A stretch of DNA of 64,000 bases from the NCBI RefSeq assembly GCF_000067165.1, contig NC_010162.1:11768501-11832500 (forward strand). The letters are read 5' to 3'. The first letter of the stretch is position 1. Each line of letters starts with the position of its first letter. Under the pieces are notes generated by a model. It made no database searches. It saw nothing but the letters and a program-made list of their open reading frames with translations, and was not told the DNA's origin. Of the stretch, positions 34,000 through 43,202 are shown one piece after another. A program made the translations under genes and the position numbers. The DNA comes from Sorangium cellulosum So ce56. Its GTDB lineage: Bacteria; Myxococcota_A; Polyangia; Polyangiales; Polyangiaceae.

Positions 34000-34641
34000 T
34001 CAGCCGAGGTGGATCTGCTCGCCATCGACCTTGGCGAGGACACGGGCCGAGATGATCGCGTTCTCTCCGCGAATGCCGATCATGTTCTGGGCGCGTAGAT
34101 CGATGGTCCCCGCGCGCGTCTGATCGATCTCCTCCACGAAGCGGAACACGCGCTTGGCGCGCTGGGTCAAGCGGGTGAGGATCGTGTCGGCCTCCTGCGC
34201 CACGAGCGCGATCTTCGTCACCTCGGCTTGCACGAGCCTGCCGAAGAAGCCGAGCTCATCGATCGCGATGGCTCCCTTCTTGGCGCGCACGTGCACCTCG
34301 GCGCCCGTCATGGCCACCTCGCGGGCGCCCACGATGTCGACGCGTTCCGACGCGCACACCGCGATCCGCCCGCCCCGCGCCTGGACCTCCAGGTCGCCGT
34401 CGGTCGCCAGCTTCGTCGGCGCTCCGTCGCGACCGTCCAGCACGGCCAGCACATAGACCCCCTCCGGCTCGATGGCGCAGAGCACCTTGTCCCCGGCCTC
34501 GGGGGCGACGAGGCAGCTCTTGGCGCGCCGTGCCTCGCAGCTCGACGAGGCGAGGCGCACCAGGAGCGTCGCGCCGACCCGCTCAACGCTCCCCGTCTCG
34601 AGATAGGCCTCCGGCCTCGCAAGCTTCTTTACGGCTGTCAC
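34000..34641 (-). CDS. DUF3540 protein
   Basis: 213 residues from the GTG at 34641. DUF3540 proteins occur with DUF2169, DUF4150 and VgrG in type VI secretion spike clusters, and this gene is in exactly that setting. Visible features are an N-terminal OB/beta-like region (SCLVAPEAGDKVLCAIEP), a repeated beta segment (LEVQARGGRIAVCASE, MTGAEVHVRAKKGAI) reminiscent of VgrG needle strands, and a helical part before IDLRAQNMIGIRGENA. It may stack on or extend the VgrG-PAAR spike; that role is inferred. Confidence 0.82.
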   Translation of the reverse strand: MTAVKKLARPEAYLETGSVERVGATLLVRLASSSCEARRAKSCLVAPEAGDKVLCAIEPEGVYVLAVLDGRDGAPTKLATDGDLEVQARGGRIAVCASERVDIVGAREVAMTGAEVHVRAKKGAIAIDELGFFGRLVQAEVTKIALVAQEADTILTRLTQRAKRVFRFVEEIDQTRAGTIDLRAQNMIGIRGENAIISARVLAKVDGEQIHLG

Positions 34642-34729
34642 GGTATCAACCCTTTCTCCACGTCGTCTGTGCTGTCCCTTGCGGAACGTCTCCTGAACGA
34701 CCTGCTCCTCGCCTCGATTGCAACCTGCT

Positions 34730-35800
34730 TCACGTCTTCACAGGGGGCGCCGCGCCGTGTGTCGGCTGCCATCGTTCCACCCTGGCCAGCTCCTCGTCGT
34801 CGCCAAGCCACCCCGAGAGCCGCGGCAACACCGCGCCGTCGCGCTTCGCGAGGTGGAACCGGGTTCGATACAGGCCCGCTCCCGAGAAGTCGGCGGCCGA
34901 CACATCGGCGTGCGAGAAGTCCGCCTCCCGGAGCCTGGCATCGACGAACCGCGCTCCAGCTGCCAGCGCGCGACCAAAGTAAGCTTCCTCGAGGAACGCG
35001 CCGGAGAGGTCCGCTTTCAGCAGCTCGGCCTTGTCGAACACCGCCTGGGGGAACTGGCCGTTCGAGAGGCGCGCCCCATGCAGCTTCGCCTCGCCGAAGA
35101 AGCACTGCGGCCCCCTCGCGCCTTCCAGCCGGGCCTCGCGCAGGTCGGCGCCCATGAAGTTGCACTGCGCGCAGTCTGCCCCGGCGAAGCTCGCGCCGGC
35201 GAGATCGCTCTTCATGAACTGCGTGCGAAAGAGCTTCGTGTCGGCGAAGGTCTTCGGCCCGAGTCTGGCCTCGATGAGCGTCGTCAGCGCGAGGTTCGCG
35301 GCGGCGAGATCGGCCGTGCGGAGATCGGCCCGGAACAGCGTCGACTTCTCGAGGTTCGCCCCGGTGAAGCTCGTCCGGTCTGCGTCGATGTCGACGAGGT
35401 TCGCGCGGTCAAGATTTGCGCCCGCGAACGACGCTCCCCGGAGCGAGGTCTTCACCCAGCTCGCGATGGGCGCCTCGACGAGCGCGAACGACGCGCCGTC
35501 CGCGGCGCACTCGACGAAGGCCGCCGCGATGTGCCTGCCGCCGTCGAGGCGCGCCCCTTCCAGCCGCGATCGGTAGAAGCTCGCGTGGCGCAAGTCCGCG
35601 TCGCGCAGATCGCACCCGGTGAGATCGCACGCGATGAAGCTCGACTCTTTGAGGAGCGCCGCGCGCATCGCCGCGGGGAAGCGCACCTCTTCGAAGCTCG
35701 CGCCTGACAGATCCGCCCCGTCGAGCGCGAGGTGCGACAGGTCGACGTGGCGCACCGGCTCGCCGTGCCGCAGCTTGTCGAGGAGCTCATCGCGGTTCAT
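34730..35800 (-). CDS. Pentapeptide-repeat protein
   Basis: 356 residues, nearly all A(D/N)(L/F)xx pentapeptides forming a long right-handed beta-helix, for example GADLSGASFEEVRF, CDLRDADLRHASFYRS and KADLSGAFLEEAYFG. A short helical cap (MNRDELLDKLRHGEPV) starts the protein. The ATG overlaps the stop of the upstream DUF2169 gene (ATGA), so the two are coupled. The role is unknown; pentapeptide helices in spike clusters may be structural, immunity-related or cargo. Confidence 0.88.
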   Translation of the reverse strand: MNRDELLDKLRHGEPVRHVDLSHLALDGADLSGASFEEVRFPAAMRAALLKESSFIACDLTGCDLRDADLRHASFYRSRLEGARLDGGRHIAAAFVECAADGASFALVEAPIASWVKTSLRGASFAGANLDRANLVDIDADRTSFTGANLEKSTLFRADLRTADLAAANLALTTLIEARLGPKTFADTKLFRTQFMKSDLAGASFAGADCAQCNFMGADLREARLEGARGPQCFFGEAKLHGARLSNGQFPQAVFDKAELLKADLSGAFLEEAYFGRALAAGARFVDARLREADFSHADVSAADFSGAGLYRTRFHLAKRDGAVLPRLSGWLGDDEELARVERWQPTHGAAPPVKT

Positions 35801-38457
35801 GAGCCACCTCGCTGGGCGTCCGCTCTCGGGAGGAAGCGCACGTGGCCGACCTCTGCCTCGGCGAACGTGGTCCGCTCGTCGCCGGCGACCCGCGACAGAT
35901 CGGCGCGGAACAGGTTGGCTCCGGTGAAGTCGGCGCCCGCCAGCCGGGCCTTCGAGGCGAGCGCGTCCATCAGATTGGCCCCTTGCAGCGACGCGTTGAC
36001 GAGATCGGTGCGGATGAGCAGGCCGCCCTGGAGAACGGCGCGCTCCAGGCTGGCCTCGGAGGCGTCGCATCCGGAGAGATCGGCGCCGCGAAGGTTCGCC
36101 CGATCGAGCCGTGCGCCTGCGAGGACGGTGCCGCGCAGGTTGGCCCTCTCCATGTCGGCGTCGCTGAAGTCGGCCTCGGGAAAGGACGACCCGTGGACGA
36201 CGACGCCCTGCTGAAGACACGCTGATCGAAACGACACACGCTCTCCGTGACAGGCGACGAAGGTCGTTTTCCGGAGCGTGGCGCTCGAGAAATCGGCCCC
36301 GTCGAGCGTGCTCTCCACGAGGTTCGCCTCGGACAGGTCGGCGCCCGTGAAGCGGACTCCGGACAGGTCGACCTTCAGCAGGTTGCATTGCCCGAGCGTG
36401 GCGCCCGTGAAGTCCGCGCCGCCCGGCTTCGTCTCGAACCAGTCGGCGCCTGTGAGATCCGCGCCGGAGAAGCGCGCCCGCTCAAGCTCGGCGCGGCTCA
36501 GCACCGCCTCCTTCAGGTCGGCGCGATCGAGCGATGCGCCGCGCAGCGCCGCGCCGCCCAGGTTCGCGCCGCGGAGCCGAGCGTCGGCGAGGTTTGCGCC
36601 AGCCAGGTTCGCCCTGGCGAGCACTGCGCCCTCGAGGTTGGTCCGGGAGAGATCGCAGCCCGAGAGGTCGGCCGACTCGAGGAAAGCGCCGGAGAGGTCC
36701 ACGCCGGACAGGCACATTCCCGCGAGGTTCGCGCCCGTGAAGTCGCGGTTCGCCAGGGACTCGCCCACCTCCAGGGCGAGCCCGATGACCACGCGCGCGC
36801 GCTCCGAGGCCTCCGGCTCCATCGCCGCGGCCGCGGGCTGCAGGTGCCCCATCCACCGGTACATCTCGACCAGACCCCGCTCCTGCTCCTCGATCTGGGC
36901 GTGATATCCCGGGTCCGCGAGCGTCTGTTCCACGTCGTCCAGCACGACGCCCGCCTCGCGCGCCTCCGCCGCCATCGAGCGCAGCGCTGTCAGGTGTGCC
37001 TTTGCCGAGAACTTGGGCGGCCCTGCGCCCTCCTTGGCCGCCTTCTCCATGGCAGCATCGAAGTCCTCGCCCCTCTCGGCCCAGGCTCGTCTCGCCTCCT
37101 CGCGGGCCTGCGCCTCCGACGCTCGGGCTCGCTCCATCAGCTCCTCGGTCCTCAGAGACGCGGCCTCGACATAGGCGGCGAGGGCATCGAGGTCGTCTGG
37201 CGGCGGCTCGGGCAGGGCGGGTAGCTCCTCGAGGCCGTGGTCCTTCGGGTCGAGCCCTTCGGCCTCGATGCGTGCCCGCGTCTCGGCAAAGCTCCGCTCC
37301 TGGCCCCGACGCAGGTTCTGGGCGGCCAGGTTCTCGCTCTTGACCCAGCGGCCCATGTCGCCAAGGTCGATGTTGGGCGCGACGCCCGACGCGCGCGGCG
37401 GCATCAGATCGCCGTCGGAGATCTCTGCGACCGCGCCTTTGTCCTTGTCGAGGCGGCGCGCGAGGGCTGCCTGGTAGTGCTCGATCGGCCGCGGCGAGCC
37501 GGGCTCCTCGCACGCGCAGAGCAGGTGTACGATGTCGGCCGCGTCGTCCTCGGCGATCGCGAGCACGCCGTGGAAGATGACGACGCCGAGCTCCTCGGCG
37601 GGGAAGACCCAGACGGTGTCGGGGCGCATCGGGATCTCGACGAAGCGATCGCCTTCCGACGTGCGGTGAGTGACGAACGATCGCGTCACGAGGTCGGGCA
37701 GCCGCGCTTCGAGGCGAGGCTTCTCTGGGTGCATGTTCTCCATGAGGAGCTCTTCGTCCCCGCGGAAGAGCCCGTCGAGCCACTGGTCCTCGGGTGCCAC
37801 GTTGAATAATGTCGGATCCGTGTCGGCGGGTATGCCGGGGAAGTTCTCGTCGAGCCAGCGTTTGTCGTAGGTGCCGGCGCGCCTCCTGCGCTGCGCGAAC
37901 GTGATGTCCATCGGCAGGAAGCCGGCGGGCTCCGGGCGCTCCGACGGGGAGCGGATCATGGCGCCGTACTGCTCGACGTTGGGCATCGGGTACACGGAAC
38001 GACCGCCGAGATCGAGCGGCTCGTAGCCTTTGCCGTGAGGGTTCCTGTCGTAGCCGGCCCCTCCGAAGGCGTGCGCCCAGTCGATGCGCAGGGTGGTCAT
38101 CGGTGCGGGCTCGGTCGGCACGCCGTCGCGCCACGTCCGGTCGCCGACCACGGCGAGGCGCTTGTCGACGCTTCCGATCTGCGCCCTCACGTACGAGGCG
38201 CGGGTGGGCACGCCGCCCGGGGCGTGAAAGCTGCCCGCGACGAGCAGCTCGCCGCGCGTCTTGGCGAAGCCTTCGTCGATGGCCCCCTGCTCGCCGAGCG
38301 CGCCGGTGACGATGCGCCAGAACGACAGCTCGTCGACGAGCGCGCGAGGGCTCGTGAGCGGGAAGCCCAGCATGGCGGTCACATGGAAGTAGCACCGGCG
38401 CCGGAACTCCAGCACCCGGGTGAGCATGGGGACCTTCATGGGCTTGACGATCTTCAC
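35797..38457 (-). CDS. DUF2169 protein with C-terminal pentapeptide repeats
   Basis: 886 residues from the GTG at 38457, preceded by GAGAGG. The N-terminal third is DUF2169: FHVTAMLGFPL, then RIDWAHAFGGAGYDRNP.GKGY and QWLDGLFRGDEELLMENMHPEK, all classic for the family. A helical, Glu/Ala-rich middle (about 440-600) with EELMERARASEAQAREEA looks like a coiled coil. The last 280 residues are pentapeptides (GADLTGADW, RANLRGTVLAGARL). It is coupled to the next pentapeptide gene by ATGA. It resembles the protein at 30970-33465 in plan but not in detail, giving two DUF2169 proteins in one spike cluster. Confidence 0.88.
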   Translation of the reverse strand: MKIVKPMKVPMLTRVLEFRRRCYFHVTAMLGFPLTSPRALVDELSFWRIVTGALGEQGAIDEGFAKTRGELLVAGSFHAPGGVPTRASYVRAQIGSVDKRLAVVGDRTWRDGVPTEPAPMTTLRIDWAHAFGGAGYDRNPHGKGYEPLDLGGRSVYPMPNVEQYGAMIRSPSERPEPAGFLPMDITFAQRRRRAGTYDKRWLDENFPGIPADTDPTLFNVAPEDQWLDGLFRGDEELLMENMHPEKPRLEARLPDLVTRSFVTHRTSEGDRFVEIPMRPDTVWVFPAEELGVVIFHGVLAIAEDDAADIVHLLCACEEPGSPRPIEHYQAALARRLDKDKGAVAEISDGDLMPPRASGVAPNIDLGDMGRWVKSENLAAQNLRRGQERSFAETRARIEAEGLDPKDHGLEELPALPEPPPDDLDALAAYVEAASLRTEELMERARASEAQAREEARRAWAERGEDFDAAMEKAAKEGAGPPKFSAKAHLTALRSMAAEAREAGVVLDDVEQTLADPGYHAQIEEQERGLVEMYRWMGHLQPAAAAMEPEASERARVVIGLALEVGESLANRDFTGANLAGMCLSGVDLSGAFLESADLSGCDLSRTNLEGAVLARANLAGANLADARLRGANLGGAALRGASLDRADLKEAVLSRAELERARFSGADLTGADWFETKPGGADFTGATLGQCNLLKVDLSGVRFTGADLSEANLVESTLDGADFSSATLRKTTFVACHGERVSFRSACLQQGVVVHGSSFPEADFSDADMERANLRGTVLAGARLDRANLRGADLSGCDASEASLERAVLQGGLLIRTDLVNASLQGANLMDALASKARLAGADFTGANLFRADLSRVAGDERTTFAEAEVGHVRFLPRADAQRGGS

Positions 38458-38525
38458 GGGACCTCTCGTCGAGCGTGGGGCCAAGAGCCACGATGACCTG
38501 TCGAGCGTTGCAGCGGTTTCATCGA

Positions 38526-38801
38526 TCAACTGCGATAGGGCGGGCCCTGAGGGCGCCGCAGATCGTGGATGTGCTTGAAATCGACGGCGAGGCGCTCCTT
38601 CAGGTAGAACTCGACGTAGCCGCACTGCTGGCAGGCGTACGCCTCAATCTTCCCGCTGCGGGCGTACGGGCCATTTCCGGTAACCGCGAGCTGAAACGTG
38701 GGCTGCTGCTGAGACGTGCCGGTATCCTCATTCGCTGCCACGTTCTCCACGTGCCATAGAACATTACATTGGCATTTCGGACAGATTCCCGATGATTTCA
38801 T
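38526..38801 (-). CDS. Zinc-ribbon protein, copy 1
   Basis: 91 residues. Two Cys pairs, CPKC (residues 8-11) and CQQCGYVEFYL, frame a small zinc ribbon, with a short strand-rich insert between them. A basic C-terminus ends LRRPQGPPYRS. It is paralogous to the gene at 38962-39243 and lies 68 bases upstream of the DUF2169 gene. Function unknown; consistent placement beside DUF2169 suggests a small accessory of the spike system. Confidence 0.8.
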   Translation of the reverse strand: MKSSGICPKCQCNVLWHVENVAANEDTGTSQQQPTFQLAVTGNGPYARSGKIEAYACQQCGYVEFYLKERLAVDFKHIHDLRRPQGPPYRS

Positions 38802-38821
38802 GTTGATCTCGACCGACGATG

Positions 38822-38893
38822 GAAGTAGCTCCGGCGCCGGAACTCCAGTACGCGGGTGAGCATGGGGACCTTCATGGGCTTGTCGATCTTCAC
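38822..38893 (-). pseudogene. 5' relic of a third DUF2169 gene
   Basis: About 24 codons from a GTG at 38893 read VKIDKPMKVPMLTRVLEFRR and then stop resembling the family. They match the first residues of the intact DUF2169 gene (VKIVKPMKVPMLTRVLEFRR) almost exactly, and the surrounding non-coding bases also match. The rest of the copy was lost by deletion. Together with the two zinc-ribbon genes this shows a past tandem duplication. Confidence 0.75.
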
Positions 38894-38961
38894 GGGACCT
38901 CTTGTCGAGCGTGGGTCTGAGAGAGACGATGACCTGTCGAGCCCCTCTGCGCCTGCATCGA

Positions 38962-39243
38962 TCAGCCGCGGTAGGGCGGGCCCTGCGGGCGCCGCAGCTC
39001 GCGGATGTGCTTGCCGTCGACGGGGAGGCGCTCCTTCAGGTACAGCTCGACGTAGCCACACTGCTGGCACGCGTACGCTTCGAGCCTTCCGCTGGTGCCG
39101 TCTAGGCCTAGCTTACCGGTGACCGCGAGCTGAAATTGGGTTGCTTTATTCTGGGTACCGGGGTTCGGATCGTTGTTCGCGACGTACTCCACGTACCAGA
39201 GGGCCGTGCAGAGACATTTGGGGCATGTTCCCGTCGCTTTCAT
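38962..39243 (-). CDS. Zinc-ribbon protein, copy 2
   Basis: 93 residues, paralogue of the gene at 38526-38801. It shares CPKC, an aromatic WYVEYVA strand, EAYACQQCGYVELYLKERL and the LRRPQGPPYR ending. It lies immediately downstream of vgrG. The insert between the Cys pairs is the least conserved part. Confidence 0.8.
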   Translation of the reverse strand: MKATGTCPKCLCTALWYVEYVANNDPNPGTQNKATQFQLAVTGKLGLDGTSGRLEAYACQQCGYVELYLKERLPVDGKHIRELRRPQGPPYRG

Positions 39244-39286
39244 GAAGACCTCCGTCGCGAGCTGTTTCAGGTGACTTCCGGCTCTC

Positions 39287-41680
39287 TTAGCCTAGCTTCG
39301 TGATCGCAGCGTTCAACATTCGCGCTGCCGAATTCCAGGCTTCCGTTCCGGATTTTCTCATGTTGGCGCCTAATGTCTCGAAGAGTGTTGCGAACTTCAG
39401 TTGGTTGTTGATCCAGATTTCTCCCTTGTAACCACCCTTCGCTGCCGCGTATGCGGTGAATTCAACCTTGAGGTTATTGCGGGCAAAGTTGACCCCGGTG
39501 AAGTCCGCCTTCTGAATACCGAAGGAGTTCTTGGAGCCGAACGTCTCAATGTAGAGGTTCGTGTGCTTGTGCACCTTGCTAGGCGCGTCAAGGGTCACCT
39601 CCTGGGCCTTGAGTGTGATCTTCGTCGGGCTCTCCACGTGGATGGTCCCGCTCGTGCTCTCGATCCTGATGTCGCCCTTCACGGTGTGCGACCACGCCCC
39701 CTTGATGTCCGCCGTCCACCCCAGCTTGACGTCGGTCTTCCACGAACCGTAGTCGTCGTGGTTCTGGCCGCTGATCTTTTGCAACCAGCTTCCCAGCACA
39801 TCCTGCTTGCCGCCGGCCTCGATGGTCTGGGTGAACCCGCCGTGGATGTCCTGCGTCATGCCGCCGCTCTCGACCTTGTCGGTCCGGCCCGAGCGCACCT
39901 TGATGTTCTGGTGGCTGTTGTAGAACTCGTTCGAGTCGCCGTCGACGTTGATCGTGTGGACGCCGGCGTAGTGGATGGTCGCGTCGTCGCTGACGTCGAC
40001 GTAGTACTTGCCGCCGACGTTCTGCCACCACTCGCCGCACACGTTGAAGCCGGCGTTGCCCTCCGTGGAAACGTAGAACATGCAGTCGACGGGCTGCATG
40101 TCGGGGTTCGCGTCCGGCGTCTTCGGGGGCACGACGAACGCCTGGTGGGTGGGGCCGCCCATGTGGACGTTGGTCGCGCCGACGGGAGTGAACAGGTCGA
40201 TGTGCTGCTTGCCCTCGAGGTCCTCGACGACCATGTGGTTGCTGCCGCCCGTGCGCAGCACGTTCTGGGTCAGGTTGCGGCTCGTGACCGTGCTCGGCCG
40301 GTGGGCGTTCGGCACCACGCCGGCGATGAACGGCCGGTCCGGGTCGCCGCCCTGGAACGACACCATGACCTCGGTCCCCTTGCGCAGCGGGAAGTGCCAG
40401 CCCTCGACCGTGCCGCCGTGCGGCTGCATCATGCGCAGGTACGTCGACGTGGCGCCGTCGGGCAGGTCGCTCGCGTCGAACTTGAGGCGGAGCAGGTAAC
40501 GACCCATGTCGTCGATCTGGGCATACTGGCTGTCGCCTGGCCCGTCGACGACGCCGTTCTCGAAGCCGTAGATGCGTGGCCACGGCGTCGCCTGAGCCGC
40601 CCTGAACTGCACGTCGGCCGGGATCGCCACCACCTCGACGCGGTACGTCTCGTCCACGGCCATCCCCGTGAAGCGCGTGATGTCGAACGAGCCGCCCGTG
40701 ATCGCGGCCGCGTGCCGCACCTCGACGGCCAGGTAGCGGGTTGGCATGTCCGAAGGCCCGTCCTCCAGCTCGAAGACGTAGCCGGCCCGCAGCCCTGTCG
40801 CGTTGCCGGTCGCATGCAGGGTGAGCTCACGGCATGCCATCGACTCCGCCTTGACCTGGGCCAGCCGCGTCGCCTCGTCCTGCGTGAAGACGCGGTAGCC
40901 GTACTCGCGCACCTCACCGTGCCCGCTCTTGGACACGGCGTGCTCTCCCGACACCGAGGCGGCCGGGTTCGCGTAGTTGTAATCGTTGATCCGCACCGCG
41001 GCCGGCAGCGCGCTGAGATCGACGTGCACCTCCCGGAAGCACTCGCCCGCCGACACGTCGTGGCTCGAGGTCGGGTGGTAACGAACCCGGCCGTTGCCGC
41101 TCAGCGGCTCGTGCTGATCCTTGCTGTCGACGATGACCATGACCTCGGCGCCCCCGTCGTCGACCGGGTGCTCGAAGTGGTAGTAGAGCCCCTCGCGCTC
41201 GAGCCATCGATGGGTGAAGTCGAGGTGGCTCTCCCGGTATTGACAGACGAACTCCTCTTCCGGATAGCGGTCCGTGTCGACGCTGAACCGGAAGTCGCTC
41301 GTCGTGAGGCCGCCGTGCGTGAGCGTCTTCGTCAGGAAGGTGTCGATCTTGCTCTTCGTATGGACGAAGCTGCGCACCGAGTGGCGCTGAAGCCACAGCC
41401 TGGGCACGAGCGACCCATGGTAGAGCGCGCGGTCGGCCGACTCGCGCAGCAGCCGGAGGCGCACGAACACGCCGTGCCAGCACATCGGCGGCGCGTCGGC
41501 GCCGCGCTGGAGCGTGAGCGTCGCCCGGGCGTTGATCGCGGCGCGGACGTCGGTGCCTGCCGGCACGGTGAACAGGACGTCGAACTCGAACGGTCGGCAC
41601 AGCGCCTCGGTGCCCTTGAAGCCGACGGCCCGGGCGGCCGGCAGCGCTGCGCAGTGCATGGCAAGAACGTCCACGCTCAT
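39287..41680 (-). CDS. vgrG: Type VI secretion spike protein VgrG
   Basis: 797 residues from the ATG at 41680 (GGGGAG upstream). The order is the gp27-like domain (GTEALCRPFEFDVLF to about residue 370), the OB-fold and gp5-like needle with FPLRKGTEVMVSFQGGDPDRPFIAG, and a beta-repeat region rich in GG.T and H..G strands. After the DUF2345-like strands (TITLKAQEVTLDAPSK region) comes a C-terminal stretch with IWINNQLKFATLFE and a helix. No known toxin motif is visible in that extension. VgrG trimers form the membrane-puncturing spike and carry PAAR proteins and effectors. No tube, sheath or baseplate genes are present here, so the core apparatus must be elsewhere. Confidence 0.93.
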   Translation of the reverse strand: MSVDVLAMHCAALPAARAVGFKGTEALCRPFEFDVLFTVPAGTDVRAAINARATLTLQRGADAPPMCWHGVFVRLRLLRESADRALYHGSLVPRLWLQRHSVRSFVHTKSKIDTFLTKTLTHGGLTTSDFRFSVDTDRYPEEEFVCQYRESHLDFTHRWLEREGLYYHFEHPVDDGGAEVMVIVDSKDQHEPLSGNGRVRYHPTSSHDVSAGECFREVHVDLSALPAAVRINDYNYANPAASVSGEHAVSKSGHGEVREYGYRVFTQDEATRLAQVKAESMACRELTLHATGNATGLRAGYVFELEDGPSDMPTRYLAVEVRHAAAITGGSFDITRFTGMAVDETYRVEVVAIPADVQFRAAQATPWPRIYGFENGVVDGPGDSQYAQIDDMGRYLLRLKFDASDLPDGATSTYLRMMQPHGGTVEGWHFPLRKGTEVMVSFQGGDPDRPFIAGVVPNAHRPSTVTSRNLTQNVLRTGGSNHMVVEDLEGKQHIDLFTPVGATNVHMGGPTHQAFVVPPKTPDANPDMQPVDCMFYVSTEGNAGFNVCGEWWQNVGGKYYVDVSDDATIHYAGVHTINVDGDSNEFYNSHQNIKVRSGRTDKVESGGMTQDIHGGFTQTIEAGGKQDVLGSWLQKISGQNHDDYGSWKTDVKLGWTADIKGAWSHTVKGDIRIESTSGTIHVESPTKITLKAQEVTLDAPSKVHKHTNLYIETFGSKNSFGIQKADFTGVNFARNNLKVEFTAYAAAKGGYKGEIWINNQLKFATLFETLGANMRKSGTEAWNSAARMLNAAITKLG

Positions 41681-42077
41681 GAGCTCCCCACCAGGTTGTG
41701 GTCCACCCGAGGCCCCCTTGAACGCAGCGGCCGCGCGCGGACGATGTCGCGACCGCGAACCATACACAGAAGCGCGCCCGACGTGCAAGGTCGTGGATGT
41801 CACCGCACGACACCGTCGCGTGCTGGTACCCTGGCCGAGCGAGGAGGCGACGCCGATGGACGCGGATCCCGAGTCTGAGCTCGTGGGGCACCCTCGTCCG
41901 CGCGACGAGTCCCGGCATCGATGGACGTTGGCCCAGCACGCCTTCCACGTTAACGTGATCCCAGCGCTGTCACGTTCACGGGGAACCAGGACAGCGTCTC
42001 GCTCCGGGGGCCATCGAACCCGGAGCGGTGGCGTCGAACGAGCGAGATGCTCACCAACACCGTATCGTCGTCCGCAC
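41681..42077. other. Divergent promoter region, no gene seen
   Basis: Nearly 400 bases between the leftward vgrG operon and the rightward zinc-ribbon membrane gene. Frames open across it are composition-driven. Promoters for both directions should lie here; none was recognised. Confidence 0.35.
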
Positions 42078-42869
42078 ATGAAATGCCTTCGCTGCCAAGC
42101 TGCCCTCGACCTCTCCAAGACGCAGTGCGCCGCCTGCGGTGCGCCGGTCGACGCCGACGGCGACGGCGTGCCCGACGTCCTCGCGAAGATGATCGAGGAC
42201 AAGGCGCGCGCCCTCCTCGCGACGGAGAAGCAGCGCGAGGAGGAAGCCGCGCGCGAGGCGTTCCGCGTCCAAGCCGATGCGGCGGAGGCCGCGGCGCGGC
42301 GCGCCGATGAAGCACAGCTCGCGTACCTCCGCGGCAGGCGCGACGCGAGCCTCAGCACCGTTCCCAGGCTGTGGTACGCGAGTTCCGGCATGCTCGTCCT
42401 GTTCGCCCTTGTCGCCGTGGTGATCGGTGGGTGTATGTTGCCCTTCGGCCTGGAGACCACGATCGGCCGCTCGATCGTGGCGGCGCACGTCTTCTGTCCG
42501 AGCGTGTGCCGTGGGTGCCGCGGCCCGGGGCGAGTCGTCGCATGGCGCGAGTCGGGCAGCTGGTATGAGGCGGATGTTTCGGCAGAGATCTGTCACAACC
42601 GCGCTGTCGACATCGACCGCCTCACGTGGAACGACATTACCGATCGTGAAGACAAGGATCTTGCGCCCTACCGCCTCACCCGCTGGGCGAGCGTGCTGAT
42701 GGATTTCGGGCTCGTATTCCTCCCCTTGCTCCTCGTTGGTCCCCTCGTCGCGGCGCCCCGCCGCCGGCGCCAGATCGAGCGCGACTGCTCCTGCTGGGAG
42801 GTCGAGATCGACGAGCTCGAGCGTAAGCTCCACCATGGCGGCACGCGGAGCCCAGGCGACTCACCATAA
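42078..42869 (+). CDS. Zinc-ribbon membrane protein
   Basis: 263 residues. An N-terminal zinc ribbon (MKCLRCQ...CAACGAPV) is followed by a calcium-loop-like DADGDGVPD, a helical charged stretch (residues 30-85, likely coiled coil) and two hydrophobic segments (about 95-120 and 210-230). Between them is a roughly 90-residue loop with four Cys (CPSVCRGC and ICHN). Such layouts, a cytoplasmic ribbon with membrane anchors, occur in many bacteria without known function. It is divergent from vgrG, so a link to the spike cluster is possible but unproven. Confidence 0.75.
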   Translation: MKCLRCQAALDLSKTQCAACGAPVDADGDGVPDVLAKMIEDKARALLATEKQREEEAAREAFRVQADAAEAAARRADEAQLAYLRGRRDASLSTVPRLWYASSGMLVLFALVAVVIGGCMLPFGLETTIGRSIVAAHVFCPSVCRGCRGPGRVVAWRESGSWYEADVSAEICHNRAVDIDRLTWNDITDREDKDLAPYRLTRWASVLMDFGLVFLPLLLVGPLVAAPRRRRQIERDCSCWEVEIDELERKLHHGGTRSPGDSP

Positions 42870-42949
42870 TCTGGGGCCTGTCTGCTCACGTCGGGAAATG
42901 AGAAATCATGCCGCGCTGGTCGCGCCCGACCCCGAGAGCGCCTTCGGAT

Positions 42950-43110
42950 GTAAGGCATCATGCAGATCTGCCTGCGAGAACCGATCCGAGAGTAATGCAG
43001 TATACATCGCTGCCTGCTGGAATCGACTTGATAGTAGTTCATCACACGGAATTGCCTGCGAGAGGAGGCACCCTATGTAGCGCGATATACAGACCTGTCT
43101 TCTGCGGCGC
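42950..43110. repeat. Decayed 42-nt tandem repeat array
   Basis: Units begin at 42950, 42992, 43034 and 43077 (the third has one extra base), each opening with GTA and sharing a central TTGCCTGCGAGA-like block. Read on the plus strand they give a 14-residue period, V-x-x-H/Y-x-x-LPA, for example VVHHTELPARGGTL. A preceding stretch near 42905 resembles another unit in a shifted frame. There are no unique spacers, so it is not a CRISPR. It may be the remains of a repeat-protein gene. Confidence 0.6.
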
Positions 43111-43202
43111 TCCTACGCCCCCTCTGGAGGCAAGGCTGCCTGATTTTCCACCGCCCGGGTCCAGCGCCGCTGGGCTGCCGCGCAAGGGGCTGCCGCACCC
43201 GA

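Noticed and set aside
38798..39070. A 90-residue minus-strand frame as a gene
   Set aside because: Its first part is an out-of-frame reading of the second zinc-ribbon gene; only its end is meaningful, as the DUF2169 relic.
42950..43110. 42-nt repeats as a CRISPR array
   Set aside because: Units follow each other without unique spacers, are imperfect, and no cas genes are present.
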